Part shown: in pieces, positions 1 to 14,106 of the stretch
Layout: each line of letters starts with the position of its first letter
How positions within the stretch are numbered: position 1 is the first letter of the stretch
Assembly: GCA_004154925.1 (NCBI GenBank)
Contig: QJNS01000112.1
Coordinates: 124,001-188,000, forward strand
DNA: 64,000 nucleotides
DNA from: Monosporascus cannonballus
Lineage: Eukaryota > Ascomycota > Sordariomycetes > Xylariales
Direction of reading: 5' to 3'
Translations under genes and position numbers: made by a program
The notes under the pieces: model-generated
What the model saw: only the letters and a program-made list of their open reading frames with translations
Database searches by the model: none
Told to the model about the DNA's origin: nothing

Positions 1-2492
1 TATTTTCCATTATTAATAAACGGAAAGGTTTAGAAGACTTTGGAAGACTTAGCCACCTTCGCCACCGGCTATAGGGGTATATCCGAAGCTAAACTCCGAA
101 TTCCTACAGACTGGGAGATCTACGACAGCCCGTCCAGACCGTCTACGGCTGATGGGGCGATTGATTGGTCGCTACGGGATGAGCATACGACGAATGGTAG
201 CGTCGACCAGAGCTGGGGACCTGCCATTTTGACTCCGCCGAATGGGCGCTGGCGATCTCAAGGCTTATTACATAATTTCGGAGCAGACCCAGTGTTACGG
301 CCTGGTCACCCGTAATGTCTTCCAACATGTACGGAGTACATAGACAGCTGTAAGCACCAGGATGATTGCCACAATTGCGATCATTCCACCGATCTTTTGC
401 CCTGGTGGCGTAATGGTATGGTGCAGCCATAACACCCAGGACATCGCCAATGACTGTTGAGTGGGTTTGTGTTTGGACAGAGGGGCTGCCGTGTCAGAAA
501 CCCCCCAATTCACAGCCCCTCCCCTCTGGCGTAGTGGAGCTGGAAAGGTTGAAAAGTGGCAGGGCTCCATCCTAAATCTGCCAACTGACCTTTTCAAGGA
601 AGCGATGTAGGCATTGGACGGTCAGGTGGTCCATAGACGAGACAAGAAAGAATGTGAGTGGGATAAGAGGTACGAAATATGGAAGCAAGCGAAGTGTCGG
701 TCCACACCGCCTGTGCCATTCATCGGGGAATCAAGGAAGAAGTACAAGGCCGAAATATGGTTCATAGAAGGTAACTCTTGAGTTATAGGTCGGGTCTCTT
801 GCAACTCATGGAGCTCATTTGAGACGGAGGATCCTGGTTTCGTAGGCATTTACAATGGCTACAACAATCCAAGAGGTAATATTAACATAGTTACACGCAC
901 TTCCCGGCTGAAACGGACGTTGCTCACTTTCTGAATCACAGCCATGGCTAGTGCCAAGTATCGAATAGCACAATAAACAAAGACCCCGATTCTCCCCAAT
1001 AACACTCTAGCAAGGAATGAAGACGCCTCTTCGTATGGCAGAAAACTATGGCCACCGGGAATCAATAAGGTTTATAAATGTGATCACCCGGGACCAAGTA
1101 TCGAGCAAATAGCCGCTTGTACGCTCAAGTGGACATAAGGGTGGCAGATTCAGACATTCACAACCCGATTCTACAAAATCAGCTTGGCTATTGTTAAGGA
1201 TGCCCCTGGGTAGGGTCTTTCTGATGTACCTGAGCGTCTTCCAGATGCCGGAAGCTGGACAACCTTGTCAATGGTGCGTCACGCAAGTACTAGGTTCCGA
1301 AGAATAAGGAGGTTTGGGGCAGCCTGCTACTCTTTTTTAACCTACCGCTTGGCTAGTCGACGTGCAATACTCTGAACTCCTCCAGGGAATCGCCCCATGT
1401 CATCTCTCTCGAGCTGAATTTCTTGCTAATTTTAAGTGCTGATATGAAAGACTGCTGTACAGCAGGAGAGTCCTCGCACCGAGTCCCTTGTCCCCCGGAG
1501 AATAATTAAAGCATGCAGGAAGCCGACGGCTGGAACTTGTCAGCCGTGAATGTAACGTAATATGTAGTACAATCCGGTCTGGAACGTTCCTGTTGTTCAC
1601 CTCTTCTCCTTTTTCTCCCGAGAGTCACAACATCAGCTTACTACCACATAACCGTAAAACAATAGGCTTCATACTGTCTCCTTGTCCTGTAATTCCCGAT
1701 ACTGCTGGACCTGTATGTCTGTATAATGGCTACCCGGCGAAAAGGGCCTATTGCGGAATGGCCTGTATAAATTCAGACAGCCCACATCCCCAGACAGATG
1801 TCGCCACAAGGGGTTTCCTTATGATCCCCATCCTGGAACAGAGCATGCGAGACAAGCCGCAGCGGCCGATGCACCCCATGTGTCCTGTCGTACAAAATCC
1901 CCCTTCCGAAGAAACCGTGAAACTGTGGGATCATCTGATGAGTGCTCTCACCCAGTTAAATGAGCGGTGACTTCCAGTTCAATGAAGACAGGGCGACAAT
2001 AATCTTGTTGTTGTCGGGATCACTCGTGCGACTCCGGGACCAGACACACGGCCGGTCCAGGAATTAGGAGAACCTTTTATCTAATCTTCGTCGATGCAAA
2101 CAGAACATTATCTTGCTTTTCCGAATCATAGATGCTTGCACGTGTCGCCCGAACTTGGCAGATGCATGGGTAACAAACACTAAGGCCTGGGTAAACTGGA
2201 GTACCATCTGCTCGGAGGCGGATCGGGTCTATCAGGCATCAAGTAAGAAGCGAGAGTCCATCATCAGAAATCAGACCTTCAGATGCACCGAGAGACCAAC
2301 CAATGCTCTCTTTTAGATGCGCGCACAGCAGGGCCCAGCCAGCTTGGCAGTTACCAAAAGTTCTGTGGCCGACGCCCGCGCATTCCCAGACAACCGGAAG
2401 TGGAAGCGGCTGCTAAGAGACTGGAGACGTACTGTATAAGAGACGCGGCTATAAAATAGGAGGAGAGAAAATTGTAAAAATAACGATGCGTT

Positions 2493-2604
2493 GCATCAGC
2501 CAGGAATCGAACCAGGGTCTAGGGCTGTTCTTCGCCGCTTCTGTTTTGAGACGGAACTCAGAAACTTTGGAAGGCGCTGCTGCTAACCAAAACATCACCA
2601 ATGC
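2493..2604 (-). tRNA. tRNA-Gly(TCC)-like sequence, interrupted and probably degenerate
   Basis: Read on the minus strand, a B-box-like T-arm (TGGTTCGATTCC) is followed by a 3' acceptor strand that pairs over seven positions with GCATTGG at the other end, using two G-T wobbles. The D-arm contains TTGGTTAGC. The anticodon loop reads CTTCCAA, giving TCC (glycine). The total is 112 nt, so about 40 nt would have to be an intron after the anticodon. The 3' side of the anticodon stem pairs poorly. The wobble pairs look like C-to-T decay of a normal GCGTTGG acceptor, so a pseudogene is at least as likely as a working gene. Confidence 0.4.
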
Positions 2605-5600
2605 TTGGAAAATTATTTTTAATGAAGGTATCTGAACTGAAGTAAGGTACGCCGTTTCGCTGTGGGGCTTCGACTAGTACGGATTAGCTCCATAGCGTAT
2701 TGGATTTCCTACGAAGTGCAGTACTTACCTTGCCACTCGCTCCGCTAATGTTACTCGCTGTTGTTAAGCAGACAGGACGGTACGAGGAGAAGAGCTGCAT
2801 CGTGTAAGGCTTGTGGAGTAACTCTTGTATAGGGCAGATGACTGAGAAAGGCGAGAATAGGAAACTTCGGCTACGAACGAGCTTGCGGAGCTGAAGGATG
2901 CCGGTGTGTGGCGGTGTCCTGAAGGTACCCTAAATAAGGCCTGCATGGTCTTCATTATACGATGTGAAGGCAGAGAATTGAGAAAAGACGGGGAACACTA
3001 TATAAGACATAAGTTCGACGGTAGTTGCTGAAGAAAGGAAGAGGAAATCCTACCGGTCCAACTTAGCGCTGCTTCTACTTATGAGACCTTCCCTACGCTC
3101 CTATCCATTCGTTCTATGCTCCTTCCGGTCTTTTACATGTATGAGGTAGAAAGTATTGGAGTTCCCAGTAGAGAATATTCAAAATGACTACGCCTGTACG
3201 TCCGTCCGTAAAGCTTTGTCTCAGAGCATTGGCCAACCCCTACAGTTTTCTTGTCGTATCTTGCAAAGGTTGCAGAGACCCAGAAGCCCGCTTTTGAACG
3301 TACGGCCCTTGAAATCTACCTAGTGGTTGAACTTCAAGGTCCGAGTAGCCTGCTGAATCTTTGGGTGCCTTTCAGAGGACCCGAGTGATCGGTCGAGTCG
3401 TCACTTACCCGCCAAGGAACGACGGTCCCCGGTCATCGACACCCATACTAACGATGGCAATCTTCTACCGCTAATAGTCACGGCTTCTTGTCAGGTTGGC
3501 CATTACCAGGTTTATTGTCAAAGTCTCGATGGCGCTTGGTAATTCTCTCATGACTTATTCGTTCGAGCCCAAGGATTCTCGCCTTAGCATTGCCGCTGAG
3601 CTATCCCTAACCGATGATGGCCATCTAGAAACTTAAACCTAGGTCCGACCGCCACCTCCCGTCTTATGATACTTTCCTCCTAGGCTCCAGGCTCCGAAGA
3701 CCCTGGTCTCAGATCCCCTACTCCAAGATTCGGGACGCCAAAATACCAGACCCCTATGTTTGGCCATCAAGATAGCACCAATAAAGCTCAACATGGCATC
3801 CGCGATGATGGCGCACGTCTTGAGATGGCAACAGGGACGACTACGTTTCAACAGATATATATTGGCTACGGATCTCATGATACGGAAATTAGGAAAAGGG
3901 TGTCCTGGAACGTTAACTTTCAAACCCCTAATTTTCAGAGCCTCCAGGTGTCATTTCGTTTGGCGATGTTTTTTGTTTCAAGTACCCTGGGAGACGAGAG
4001 ACGACAGAGGCGACGGATACGTCCTTCTTCTATTACAAATGGCTGATATCGTACGTTCTTGATGTGGAAGGCCCACCATGTAGTCGGCCGGCTGTAATCG
4101 CAGGAACATTGACCCTCCCGGTTCAGGCTAAGTGTCACATGGCCGCCACTCCATGCGACTATGTGATCTTTCTGACCAAATGAATACAAGCAGATTAAAC
4201 TCGATGGAATGAGACTACCGGAGTCCAACCCGGATCATCTAGGTTGTGTGCAGGGTAGTGTTGCTCGGCTGTCAGGCCCTGGGCAACATAGTTGCGCCAC
4301 CTTCGACCTAGTTGCTGAAATATGGGGTTCGGGTAATAAAGATTTGGCTAAGGATAATACTTCATTATGCAATCACCAATACAGAAGCATTCGATCATTC
4401 GTATTATAAGGATGATGACGACGGGATCAGGGTGTCTAGGTAGGCAGTTGTAGGCAACTCAACTATTCTGGCCAGAGCCTGCGCAGTTACTGACACATGC
4501 CAATCTCCAGTTCCGACCCCTACCGTTAATATCTATTCTAGGTCGGAGTAGAACCGCGCGGACTAGCCCATGGCGGTACTTTCCGATCATAACTGAGGCG
4601 GTGTTGGGTTCTGGCGCATCACGTTCAACAGGGCGGTCAATCACGCCGGCGTGGACTAGAAGCGCGTTTACACGATGGCCGTGTCGTAGGCCGGCGGATG
4701 ATGGATGAGATGAGGGACGATGCCATGGCGTCTTCTGCACCACGGCGTCTACATCGGCGGCCGACGCCTAGCATCAGAAGCAAAAGATCTAGAAGAACTA
4801 TTGGCCACCCGGCTGGGTGTTGTTGCATAGTGCTAGCGAGAGGGCCTAATATCCCCATCCTCGTCACCCTGGACGATACTGCTAGGTATTGACGACTTTG
4901 AGAGCAAGGGCTACTCGTCCGACTTCCACCATTGTGAGGGGCTTCCGCACGCCCACCTAAGCACAGGATGGCCAGTCTCACCTGCACCGGCAACAACGTA
5001 CGCTCTCAACTAGTCTTCCAAGTCCCCCCCCCCCCAGGATGTTACGGTATGACAGACCGGCCGCTGCTTGAAGCTCTTTCCCGCGAACACTTTCAAAATC
5101 GACAGGGGACGTTGAAAGTAAGCGGCCTCGAACCGCGATCAGGGTCGCCTAGAATCGCCTCGCGTGTTTTGTGAACAGGAAACCTCGTCGACTGCGGACA
5201 AAGGCTCCATATGTATGTCCCAGCAACCGGCATTACCCGAAGCTTGTACCACCACGCCAGGTTGCCGGCCAAGACGATGCCTCCTCATAGCCATGAGGCC
5301 TCTGCTTCTTGGAGCCCCTCCGGTCGCTACGCTAGACCCCTCCACGAGCGGTACATAAAGGCTTCCGGGCTCTGACGCCCGGCGTGGCTTTTGCGTTAGC
5401 GCCTGCACATATTCGCGGGTATCCGGCCGTCCCCTCGCCGATAAGTGCGCTGCTCCTAGACTGGCTCAACTCCCTCGGCCATCTGGAGCTGGAATATCAA
5501 CCTCGTCCACCGTGAAGCCCGTCGGAAGGTTGCTCTCGATCCCCATCAACCCGTCATATACAAGCTGTGGCAGGATCGTGGGTGAAAGTCCGGGTGATAT

Positions 5601-8261
5601 ATGGTGGCTGTAGTTTGGTTTCGCCTCCTAGGGTTCGGGGTCTCTACCGAGCTTTAGACCGGCCTGTTTGCATCGAGATGGTTGATTCATGTTATTGTCG
5701 CGACAACTTCAATCCACGTCAAGCATTTCGTGCTCTGGCTTCAATGCTACCACCGTTACGCCGGAAGCGGGGTCCGCATTATGCCGTACGTTTCCGTCTA
5801 CTTCGGAACACCACCGGCAATTTAGACGCTTTTCACCTCTCGGAAATACGCATCGAGTTTAGGGGAACCGCCAAAATGCAGGTTGACAATTCCAGATTCT
5901 CGGATATCTCCGCAGCGACGAGGTTGTCTTGTTGACCAATCAAGGTAGCACGCTAAAGACTGGTATTACGCATCGTGTTTACCGCATTAAGGGCGTCGCG
6001 TTAGTTGCCCTCGGCATTGGCGCCTATCGTAGAGCATATCTTGCGGGCGCGCCTCCGCGAACCGAATTTATCCCACCCCGCCGCCATGGTTAGCGCATGG
6101 AGGCATGAATACCCAACCTATCTATGGGCACATCCCTCCTCATAACTCACGATGGTGGGGTTCCCCGGTAGACTGGATATGTTGAGGATTTCCGCAGCGA
6201 CAATACTGGTTGTAGTTGGCCGCGTGGAGACGGTTGATAGGTGTTCTCGGAGTTGAGACCCAGTTGGAAGTGAGAACTCTTGAGGAGTTGATATCCCCCT
6301 TGAAATCCAGACTGTGCTGAGCGAGTGTGTCAAGCGCGTTCGCCTGAATGCCATTATTGATGAGACTCCAGTATGCCCCGCCGCCGTGGACCTTGGGAAG
6401 AGAAAACAAAGGCCCACAAGGATAGGAAGCACAAAAGGGTCACCTCCCGCAATCGTCATTTGTGCTGGCAAAACAGTACTAGTTCTCTATAGCTTGGCAA
6501 TCTGGCTCGAAAAGTGGATCCTGCGATCTCTCACAGAAGACCATCTCCGGCATCAATGCATAAGGAGCTGACTCACTTGTCCGTCAGCCCGTGATCCCTA
6601 CATTAATTTTTGATATGCGACTGAAGGAATATCGCTAGGGAGCGGGCAAGCCCACCACTTCCGCCGGTTCGGGTAATGTGAGTTTCTCGCGAAGATGAGC
6701 AGCGAAGCCAACTACAGCTACAGTTGCGAGAACATGTGGGGCAGCTGATCTGGTGGTCCCGCCGTTTGCCATCGCAATTGCCGGATTTCATTCAGCCTCG
6801 CTCGGAGCTGTCCGACTACGCATCAGTGGGTGAAGACGTGTTCTCGGTGGTGTTTTACGTACGAAGAAGGTGGATAGTCGATCTTTTGAGGTATCCAGGA
6901 CGATAAGACGCGGAAAAATGGCATTCTGGGTCGCGTAGGAGGCGGCCATAACAAATACTTAGACGCGGAAGCAACGTCATGATCTTATTTCGCAGCCAAG
7001 CTCGGTCGTGTTAGATAGTGGTCACAGCTCGCCCAGGTAATAAGTGCCGATGAAGCGGATTGTCGCAAAAGGGCATGCGTGAGTATGCTGGGTCCCCGGA
7101 CCGGCATTACATCGCGGAGGAAGTGTGAGTCCTTGAGCTGAACTCCCAACCTCGACTGATTGTAGCGCGGTGATGATTTTCGTCCCGTCCGGCGTTCTTC
7201 CAAAGTAGAGTCTTGCCGTTTGGGTATAGCTCGTCGCATTGCCGACCGATTGCTATGATAGATAGGGAGGCCGACATGCGGGAGTGGTGGCTGGCTGGTG
7301 GGGCACCCCGCTACTCGTATGAAATACTCACGGCTGACTAGCAGGCTGGAGATATATACCAGGTTAATACGGGTTTCTGGGAAACCATCAATCTCAGCCT
7401 AAACGCGGGCGGGATTTGCGAATACCTAGGTGGCTACCTATCTCACTAGTTACCTTCCTGTCTCGTACGTCACGTCTAGGATGTAGGCATGTGCTTGCCT
7501 CCTAACTTGCAGCAAGCTGTGAAGAGCATTCTTTTCTGGGAGCTGCTCCTACATTGATGGGATGACCATTTAGGACTGCGGCTTTGCCATACGTTTGAGA
7601 CATGTAAAAAGCGGAAGGCTGCGTCGATGCGACTTCGCGTATCTCCGAAGAGAAAGGGGACATCTCGGGCCCCTGCTCATCTTGTACTTGGCAGTATGTC
7701 CATCATTGGGCATTCAAAGGGGCAGGATAGATTAATTGATAACTTTATCCATTATCTGTCTCTCTCACCTACGGCAGACCGGGAGAATTTGCGATGCCAG
7801 GTCTGGAAGAATATTTTTTGGGTTTCGCAAAACCTGACGGCATCAGAAACAGAATTCCCCCGCTGGCTACGGCATTACTGTGGAGTTATGATCTCACCCT
7901 CGCCTTATTAAAGGTGCGCTGATTTTTTGCATGTCGTAGCACTGAGAAGGGTGGACGTCCGCGTGCATAAACCCAAGGTAAACGGTACCTGCATGAATAG
8001 ATCATCGTGGTGACCTGCCAATCAAAATCTCAGCTTAATGCGGCTTAGCGTACGCTGCTATGTTTCAAATGCCCGCTTTTCGCGTGTCCTGCATAACACT
8101 TTCTTGGTGCGAAGGTTTGATATCGATGTGATTACTTGATTGCTTTCCTACCTAAGCCAAATCAGGTAGTAATAATTACACTTGGTACAGGTATTGGGAG
8201 GCAAGATGTGGTAAGTGTATGCGGATATAGTGCAAATATGCATTTAATGCGAGCGAAAAGA

Positions 8262-8294
8262 GTACCTAGGTAGGATACTTAATTAGGTAGGTGC
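8262..8294. repeat. TAGGTA-type motif cluster
   Basis: Several copies of CTAGGTAGG / TTAGGTAGGT lie close together. Related TACCTA or TAGGTA words occur in the flanking 8.1-8.7 kb and again at about 40.55, 46.35, 47.61 and 47.72 kb, always between genes. Function unknown. Confidence 0.5.
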
Positions 8295-10488
8295 AGTGGG
8301 ATGTAGGTTATGTAGCTTCTCGTTGGGGGGATTCCACGTCAACTTCAACTGCGCTACTGTTCCATCCATAAACGCGTGGGAGTCTCCTCTGGCGTTTAAT
8401 TTCCCATGAATCCACATCCTGGGAGCTCACCTCCACTCGAAGGAGGGCTGGCGGGAGCGACGCTCCTCTTGATTTTTTCGAAAGGTAAGTAAACATTCAT
8501 TGCGTACTGAAGGAACCGGTTGGTTAAGGTGTTTTGTAATTGAGGCAACCTGTTCTGCTCTTGGCGCTTTCATGGTTGTGATTCTGTACGAAGCATTGTA
8601 CCTACTCGCAGCCACCAGTCAACCTGTCCCTGCTTTCCTAATACCCTTACCTACTTCGTAGGCAGCCTTAGCGCCTTAACGCCTTAATCCCTTCATCCAC
8701 GGACCCCCCCCCATTCTCCCAAGTTGGGTCGTCGTCGCTGCTATTCTGCATCGTTGGCGTGCCCAGCTCAATTCAGCTGACCCAGCTCATCATCCCTCGG
8801 CTTACCGGCTTACCATTAATAAACAATCCCCCCCGGACGAGGCAGCCGAGCGGGAATTGCGGCGTTCATGCGTGCGCGTTGGTGTATGCACCTGGCGGGC
8901 TTGTCGATAGAACCCGTACCACATTATCTCTGATACCGAGGGAGGAGCACTTGGTCGGTATCCAAATTGACCACCACAACAGCCAATTGATCCATCAAAA
9001 TAAATAGTTCCAGGTTACCCGAGCGGTTTCTATCACCAGTTTTAGCCGGCCAGAGCTCCTGTCTAGAGCCCAAACAGGATCTAACGAAAAAAGCACGTTT
9101 TTGTCCCGCTTGGCGCCGTATTGGAACCATTTCGCCAGAGGGGAGGGAGAAAAGAAAGTCGCAATTACCTAAACTTGGTTCTACTGGTCTAACGCCAACC
9201 CCCCCGGACCAAACCTGCATCAACATACAGCATTTCGTATACTCGGCTACTGCATCACCTACAAGGTAGTCAGTAAGGCCCCTTTTTCCCTTTGGGATCG
9301 GACCGCCAGCCGCCAATAGACTCAGGAACACGCCGGAAAAAAGGAAGGAAAAAAAAAACCAACGAAACATCCGACCTTGAATTGGTGCGTGTCCTACGCT
9401 ATTAATATAGGTACAAACAGCAGCGCGCGCTCTCATCTTGGACATCGCTCCTTTTACAGGAAGTTGAATACAATCACTGCCGCGGTCTCCATTTACCTCT
9501 CCAGTTCTGCCTTTCTTTGGTAACGGCTTTAGCTGGACCAGTCAGCGATCAGCTAAGGCAAGGGAAACTTGATACAGGCATCCGACCCAGAGAACTAGGA
9601 CAAGACAGGCTACGGCCACGTCGATTGAGACCTTCCAACCGGCCCAGGGCGTTTCCACCCCTTTCAAGCAAAGCCACTGGACGTGGCGACGACAACAAAA
9701 CAATAATAAGGTTGTAACAAGATGAAAGTCTAGTTACTGTTTCATTGGAGGAGTAGAAAAGCAAGCAGCCCCGAAGCTCACAGCACGACACTTGATGTAG
9801 GTTTGGATTTCGGTATCTAGCCCGGTACTCCAACCTAAACTCCGAGAGGTCACACGTTGAGCGCCTCCAACGGCGAAGACGTGTCGTTCCTGTGGCGAGT
9901 GTAGATTTAGGTGGGTAGTGGAAGCTGACGCCTCGATTGCCCTTTCCCCCCATAGCCTCGTCCGTCATCAATGTATATCCACTAGTTTCGCTGACCATAT
10001 TAGTAGCTGAGCCTCCATCGCCATTGCTATCATCGTCAATATCGCGGTCCAGGACATATGCCTGTGGTACGTCGAATGCGCTTGATCAATTTCTGCGGGA
10101 AATCGGGGCGAACTTGTCTTACCGAACTCCCGTCTGATCTACTACAGGCGGCACGGCGGTAGACGATAAAGCAATTAGCCCGAGTAGATACGGACGGGCC
10201 TCCCAACTTTAATTTCCCACGCAGAGAATCGACCCCCTGATACAATATAAACTCCAGACGGCCCCCTTCGTTAGAACAAAAGAGGACCGCCGATGCCAGT
10301 CGGACCGGCTGATTTTAACCTGACCCAGCTTGATTTGTTGACGTCGCACAAAAACGAACACCAGCACGAATTCAATTGCTGGCTCCGTACATCCCGCGTT
10401 GACCGGATCTACCCCAGATCCAACTAGCCTGTGTCATCCAGGAAGAGGCAGAGCGACACAGCAATATCCTAGGCGCGACGCGTAGAGC

Positions 10489-13400
10489 ATGTCTTCTGCT
10501 GCTCTGCAGAAAGCGCCTTACCCCCCTACCGCCTCGCCATCTCACCGTAAACACGCCCGGACCCATTCCTCCAGCCGAGAAGATTATTATGCCACTCGAG
10601 ACAACCCGAATACATCCTCTGCATCTTCGAGACGCCCTTCTGGAAGACCTAGCGACGACTACCCAGAGCGAGTCCAAACCGAACCAATGACTTCCCGGAC
10701 CACGTTAGCCTCGCCCGTTGCTGCGGCTTCAACTGGTACGTCACCCGATTTCGAGACAGCGACCCGCCGAAGACATGAGGTGCCACCGCGCACCTCATCC
10801 ACTCAGCAGGGAAGCTCGGGAGGCTCCTCCAGCTCCAGGAGAGCCGCACGCGCCGAAGAGCGAGAACGAGCAGCGGGCTCACCAAAACGTATAGTAGGAG
10901 AGCAGGTCAGGCCGAGTACGAACGGTCGATCTGACCATGTCCGGATGGGACACGATGACCCGGCCTCGCGGAGCCGGAGAGCCGTTTCTCACCATGTTGC
11001 TACGGAGCCCGCACAGAGGTCAAGCAGCAACAAGGATCATCGACAGACGGTATCGACCACAGTGCCTATAAGAACGCATGCGAGCTCTAACGCGACCAGC
11101 TCGAAACCGCCTTCACGGGAAGCGAGCGAGGTGCTGAATCGCATCGTCGTCTCGCGCCCGGAGGAGGACCTTGAAAGAGAGCAAGAGAGGCTAGAGGAGG
11201 CACGGCCACACTCGCGGCGCTGCACTGCTGAGGAAGAAGACGACGCGGTCCCTCCACCGATCCCCTTAAATGAGAACCAAGAGGAGAGCCGGCGCGCCGG
11301 TCGAACTCGACAGGATCATTCGAGGAGGGAGAAAGGTTCCAAGTTCGGAGAATATTATCTCGGGAACACCATCGGCGAGGGCGAGTTCGGGAAAGTAAAG
11401 CTTGGGTGGAAGCAGGATGGGGGCGTGCAGGTAAGCCGCTTCGACTACATCTCCTATACCCGCCGTACGGGCTTCGAGGTTACTCACCATCAGCTATAGG
11501 TCGCCATTAAGCTGATCCGACGCGATAGCGTGGGTGGCAACCCGTCCCGCCTAGCTAAAATTTACCGCGAAGTTGCCATACTTCGGGGTATATCGCATCC
11601 TAACATCGTCAAACTACATGAGATGACCGAGACTGAGCGCCATATCGGTATCGTCCTCGAGTACGCCTCCGGGGGCGAACTGTTCGACTACATCCTGAAC
11701 CACCGGTACCTGAAAGATAATGCGGCCAAGAGACTATTTGCCCAGTTGGTGTCAGGAGTAGGATATCTCCATAAGAAAGGCATCGTCCACCGCGATCTGA
11801 AGTTGGAGAACCTCCTCTTAGACCGCAACCGAAATATCATAATCACCGACTTCGGCTTCGCGAACACATTCGACCCCGCAGACGAACTGACCGAGCAGGA
11901 GGAGATGCACCTTTCGGATCGCGAATTTGTTAAACGTTCGGGCTTGGACAAGACGAAGCCCAACGGGATGCGGAGGGGCGACCTTATGCAGACCAGCTGC
12001 GGGAGTCCATGTTACGCCGCCCCGGAGCTTGTAGTGAGCGACTCACTGTACACTGGACGGAAGGTCGATGTCTGGAGCTGTGGCGTCATTCTGGTGAGAA
12101 AACCTCGTCTCGATGACGCCTTCTCTCGCCATCCTGGAATACCGCTTGTCGCTAACATATATTTGTAGTATGCTATGCTTGCTGGTTATCTCCCATTCGA
12201 TGACGATCCCGCGAATCCCGAGGGCGACAACATCAACCTCCTGTACAAGTACATCGTCAATACGCCTCTCACCTTTCCCGAATACGTCACCCCCCACGCT
12301 CGAGACCTCCTACGACGCATCCTCGTACCGAGCCCTAGAAAACGTGCAGACCTATTCGAAGTTGCGAGGCACAGCTGGCTGAGCGAATACGCGCATGTCG
12401 TGGAGCTCATCACCAGCACCACGACGACTACGAGCGAGATCCAGAACACGACGGTACCTCCCGAGGACATGGAGAATGGTAGCCTAGCTAGGAGCGCTTC
12501 CGTCCGTGAGCCGTCTAAGACGAAGACCGCCGTTCCCGCCGTAGGCGATCTTGCTCGGAAGCAGGGCAAAGTCGAATCGGAAGAAGGAGCATATCCGAAG
12601 CAGCAGAAGGACAGCAAGCGACGGACGGTTCAGGTGGAATATGTCGCACCTACCACCCAGACGCAACGCGGGGCTGAGCCTTCGGATGTCCGGGCATCCT
12701 CCCGTGGTAAGACAAGGGCTAGATCCTCGAGCCGAGGGCCCGCGGAGGCTCAGGTCTCACCGAATGAGAAAGACTCTCACAGGGCTGCTCCTCCGTCAAG
12801 AGACGGATATGCCGGCCCACCGAGCCAGAGGAGACCGCCAAGCTCCTATCGCAACCAAAACGCACCGCCAACCAGGACGACCCCGCCCCGAGCGACATCC
12901 GACAATGCTTATATGACTACAGTGCCCGGCACAGCCGCACCGAGACCTGCTACTGGAGGGTCGATGAAGTCGATGACGGGGGGGTCGAGAGGGTTAGGGG
13001 CAACTACCCGAGCTTCGTACGGTCAACCTTTGCCCCCAGCCGTTGCCGGTACTAACGCGCATGGAAGCATACAACAACCTAAAGGCGGCGCGAAGAATTA
13101 TGTCATCTCGAACCCGATCCCCCAAGAGGCCCCCGATTTAGACTTTGGACGACCCAGTGTCGCCGTGCCTCCCAAATTCGCCCAGGTTTCTGGTTTCGAT
13201 CAAGGACAGAAACAGCAGCCGGGCGAATCTAAGGGCCATAAACGGTCAAATACTATTGGCGATATCAGCGGCAAGATATTCGGACGCAGCGGATCTATCT
13301 TCGGTGGTCGCAAGAAACGTGCTGATCAGCAGGCGAAAGAGTCTAGGAGATATCCTCCCGTTAGTATGTCCAATACCATGAATACCACGCCTGGAGATCG

Positions 13401-14106
13401 GCAGTCCATGGATTCACGGGTTTCGAGGCGGTCTTTCTCTATGGGTCTGAGCAAGAAGCGCAGTGGCAGTGCGTCCGGGTCCCAGTTATCTCTGGACAAA
13501 CCTAAGAATACTCGCCGGATCTCCCTCATAAAAGCCATTGGGCTGGGCAAGGAGCAACCTACGACGCCGCCACCAGCCGACATTTCCCAGCAGGACCTGC
13601 CTATCCAGGACCCCCCCGACGTAGATGAGTATGGTCAATACGTCGACTCCCCCAGGAGCCGTGGGACTACAGGGCAGCAATACGCCGAGGGGACGTACAG
13701 GGAACAACCAGAACCACAACAGTTAGGGACTAAGCAGCAGTTCAGTCAACATGAAAGAGCTCAGCAGCAGGAGCGCTATAGTTCGAGCCCCAAGCCTTCC
13801 GCCATACCTTCGTATCTACAACAAGGAGCTGTTTTGAATTCAGGCTCCGAATCGTCCATCGATCAGCCACACAGGCGGCCGCCGCACTCGGCACCGTATC
13901 AGACCGGTTACGACTCGGACCAGTACGACCAGCGTCGTTCTGGCACCCAGTCTCGCGTCCTACACAAGAACAAGAGGTTCACAGATGCGTATGATGAGCA
14001 AGAATACGGAAGGCCCCATGACCATGCCGGGAGCAGTGGTGCAGCGAAACGGGTTATGGACTTCTTCAGGAGGAGAGGCCGGGCTCGGGGAGGTGAGGCA
14101 CAATAA
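10489..14106 (+). CDS. kin4: Kin4-like serine/threonine protein kinase
   Basis: Three exons, 10489-11430, 11500-12093 and 12169-14106, give 1157 residues; both introns (69 and 75 bp) are phase 0, and GCTAAC lies before the second acceptor. The kinase domain starts near residue 288. The glycine loop GEGEFGKV is at 296-303, the VAIK lysine at 318, the HRD aspartate near 413 and DFG near 431. The activation segment carries an acidic insert of about 30 residues before [12 protein letters not shown], as I recall for filamentous-fungal Kin4 proteins. The segment around [20 protein letters not shown] is typical of Kin4/Frk1. The long N and C tails are low-complexity (Ser, Arg, Gln, Pro) with basic clusters. 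In yeast Kin4 acts in the spindle position checkpoint, and in Aspergillus KfsA affects septation; the same role here is inferred. Next gene downstream on this strand is the GT90 gene. Confidence 0.9.

Larger units (their letters stand above)
1..10488. other. gene-poor 10.5 kb region
   Basis: All open frames here are short (173 codons or fewer). None shows a recognisable domain, a consistent codon pattern, or splice sites that join frames into a protein. Composition is intermediate, neither the GC-rich pattern of the window's exons nor the extreme AT of the decayed transposon at 61-63 kb. A somewhat GC-richer patch at about 4.45-6.1 kb has a few protein-like frame fragments and could be an old gene relic, but I could not assign it to a family. 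A degenerate tRNA-like sequence (2493-2604) and TAGGTA-type motifs near 8.1-8.7 kb are listed separately. I see nothing else. Confidence 0.55.

Noticed and set aside
8924..9445. 173-codon minus-strand ORF
   Set aside because: Contains a Phe-rich run from a poly-A tract, no domain, no consistent codon pattern and no splice context.
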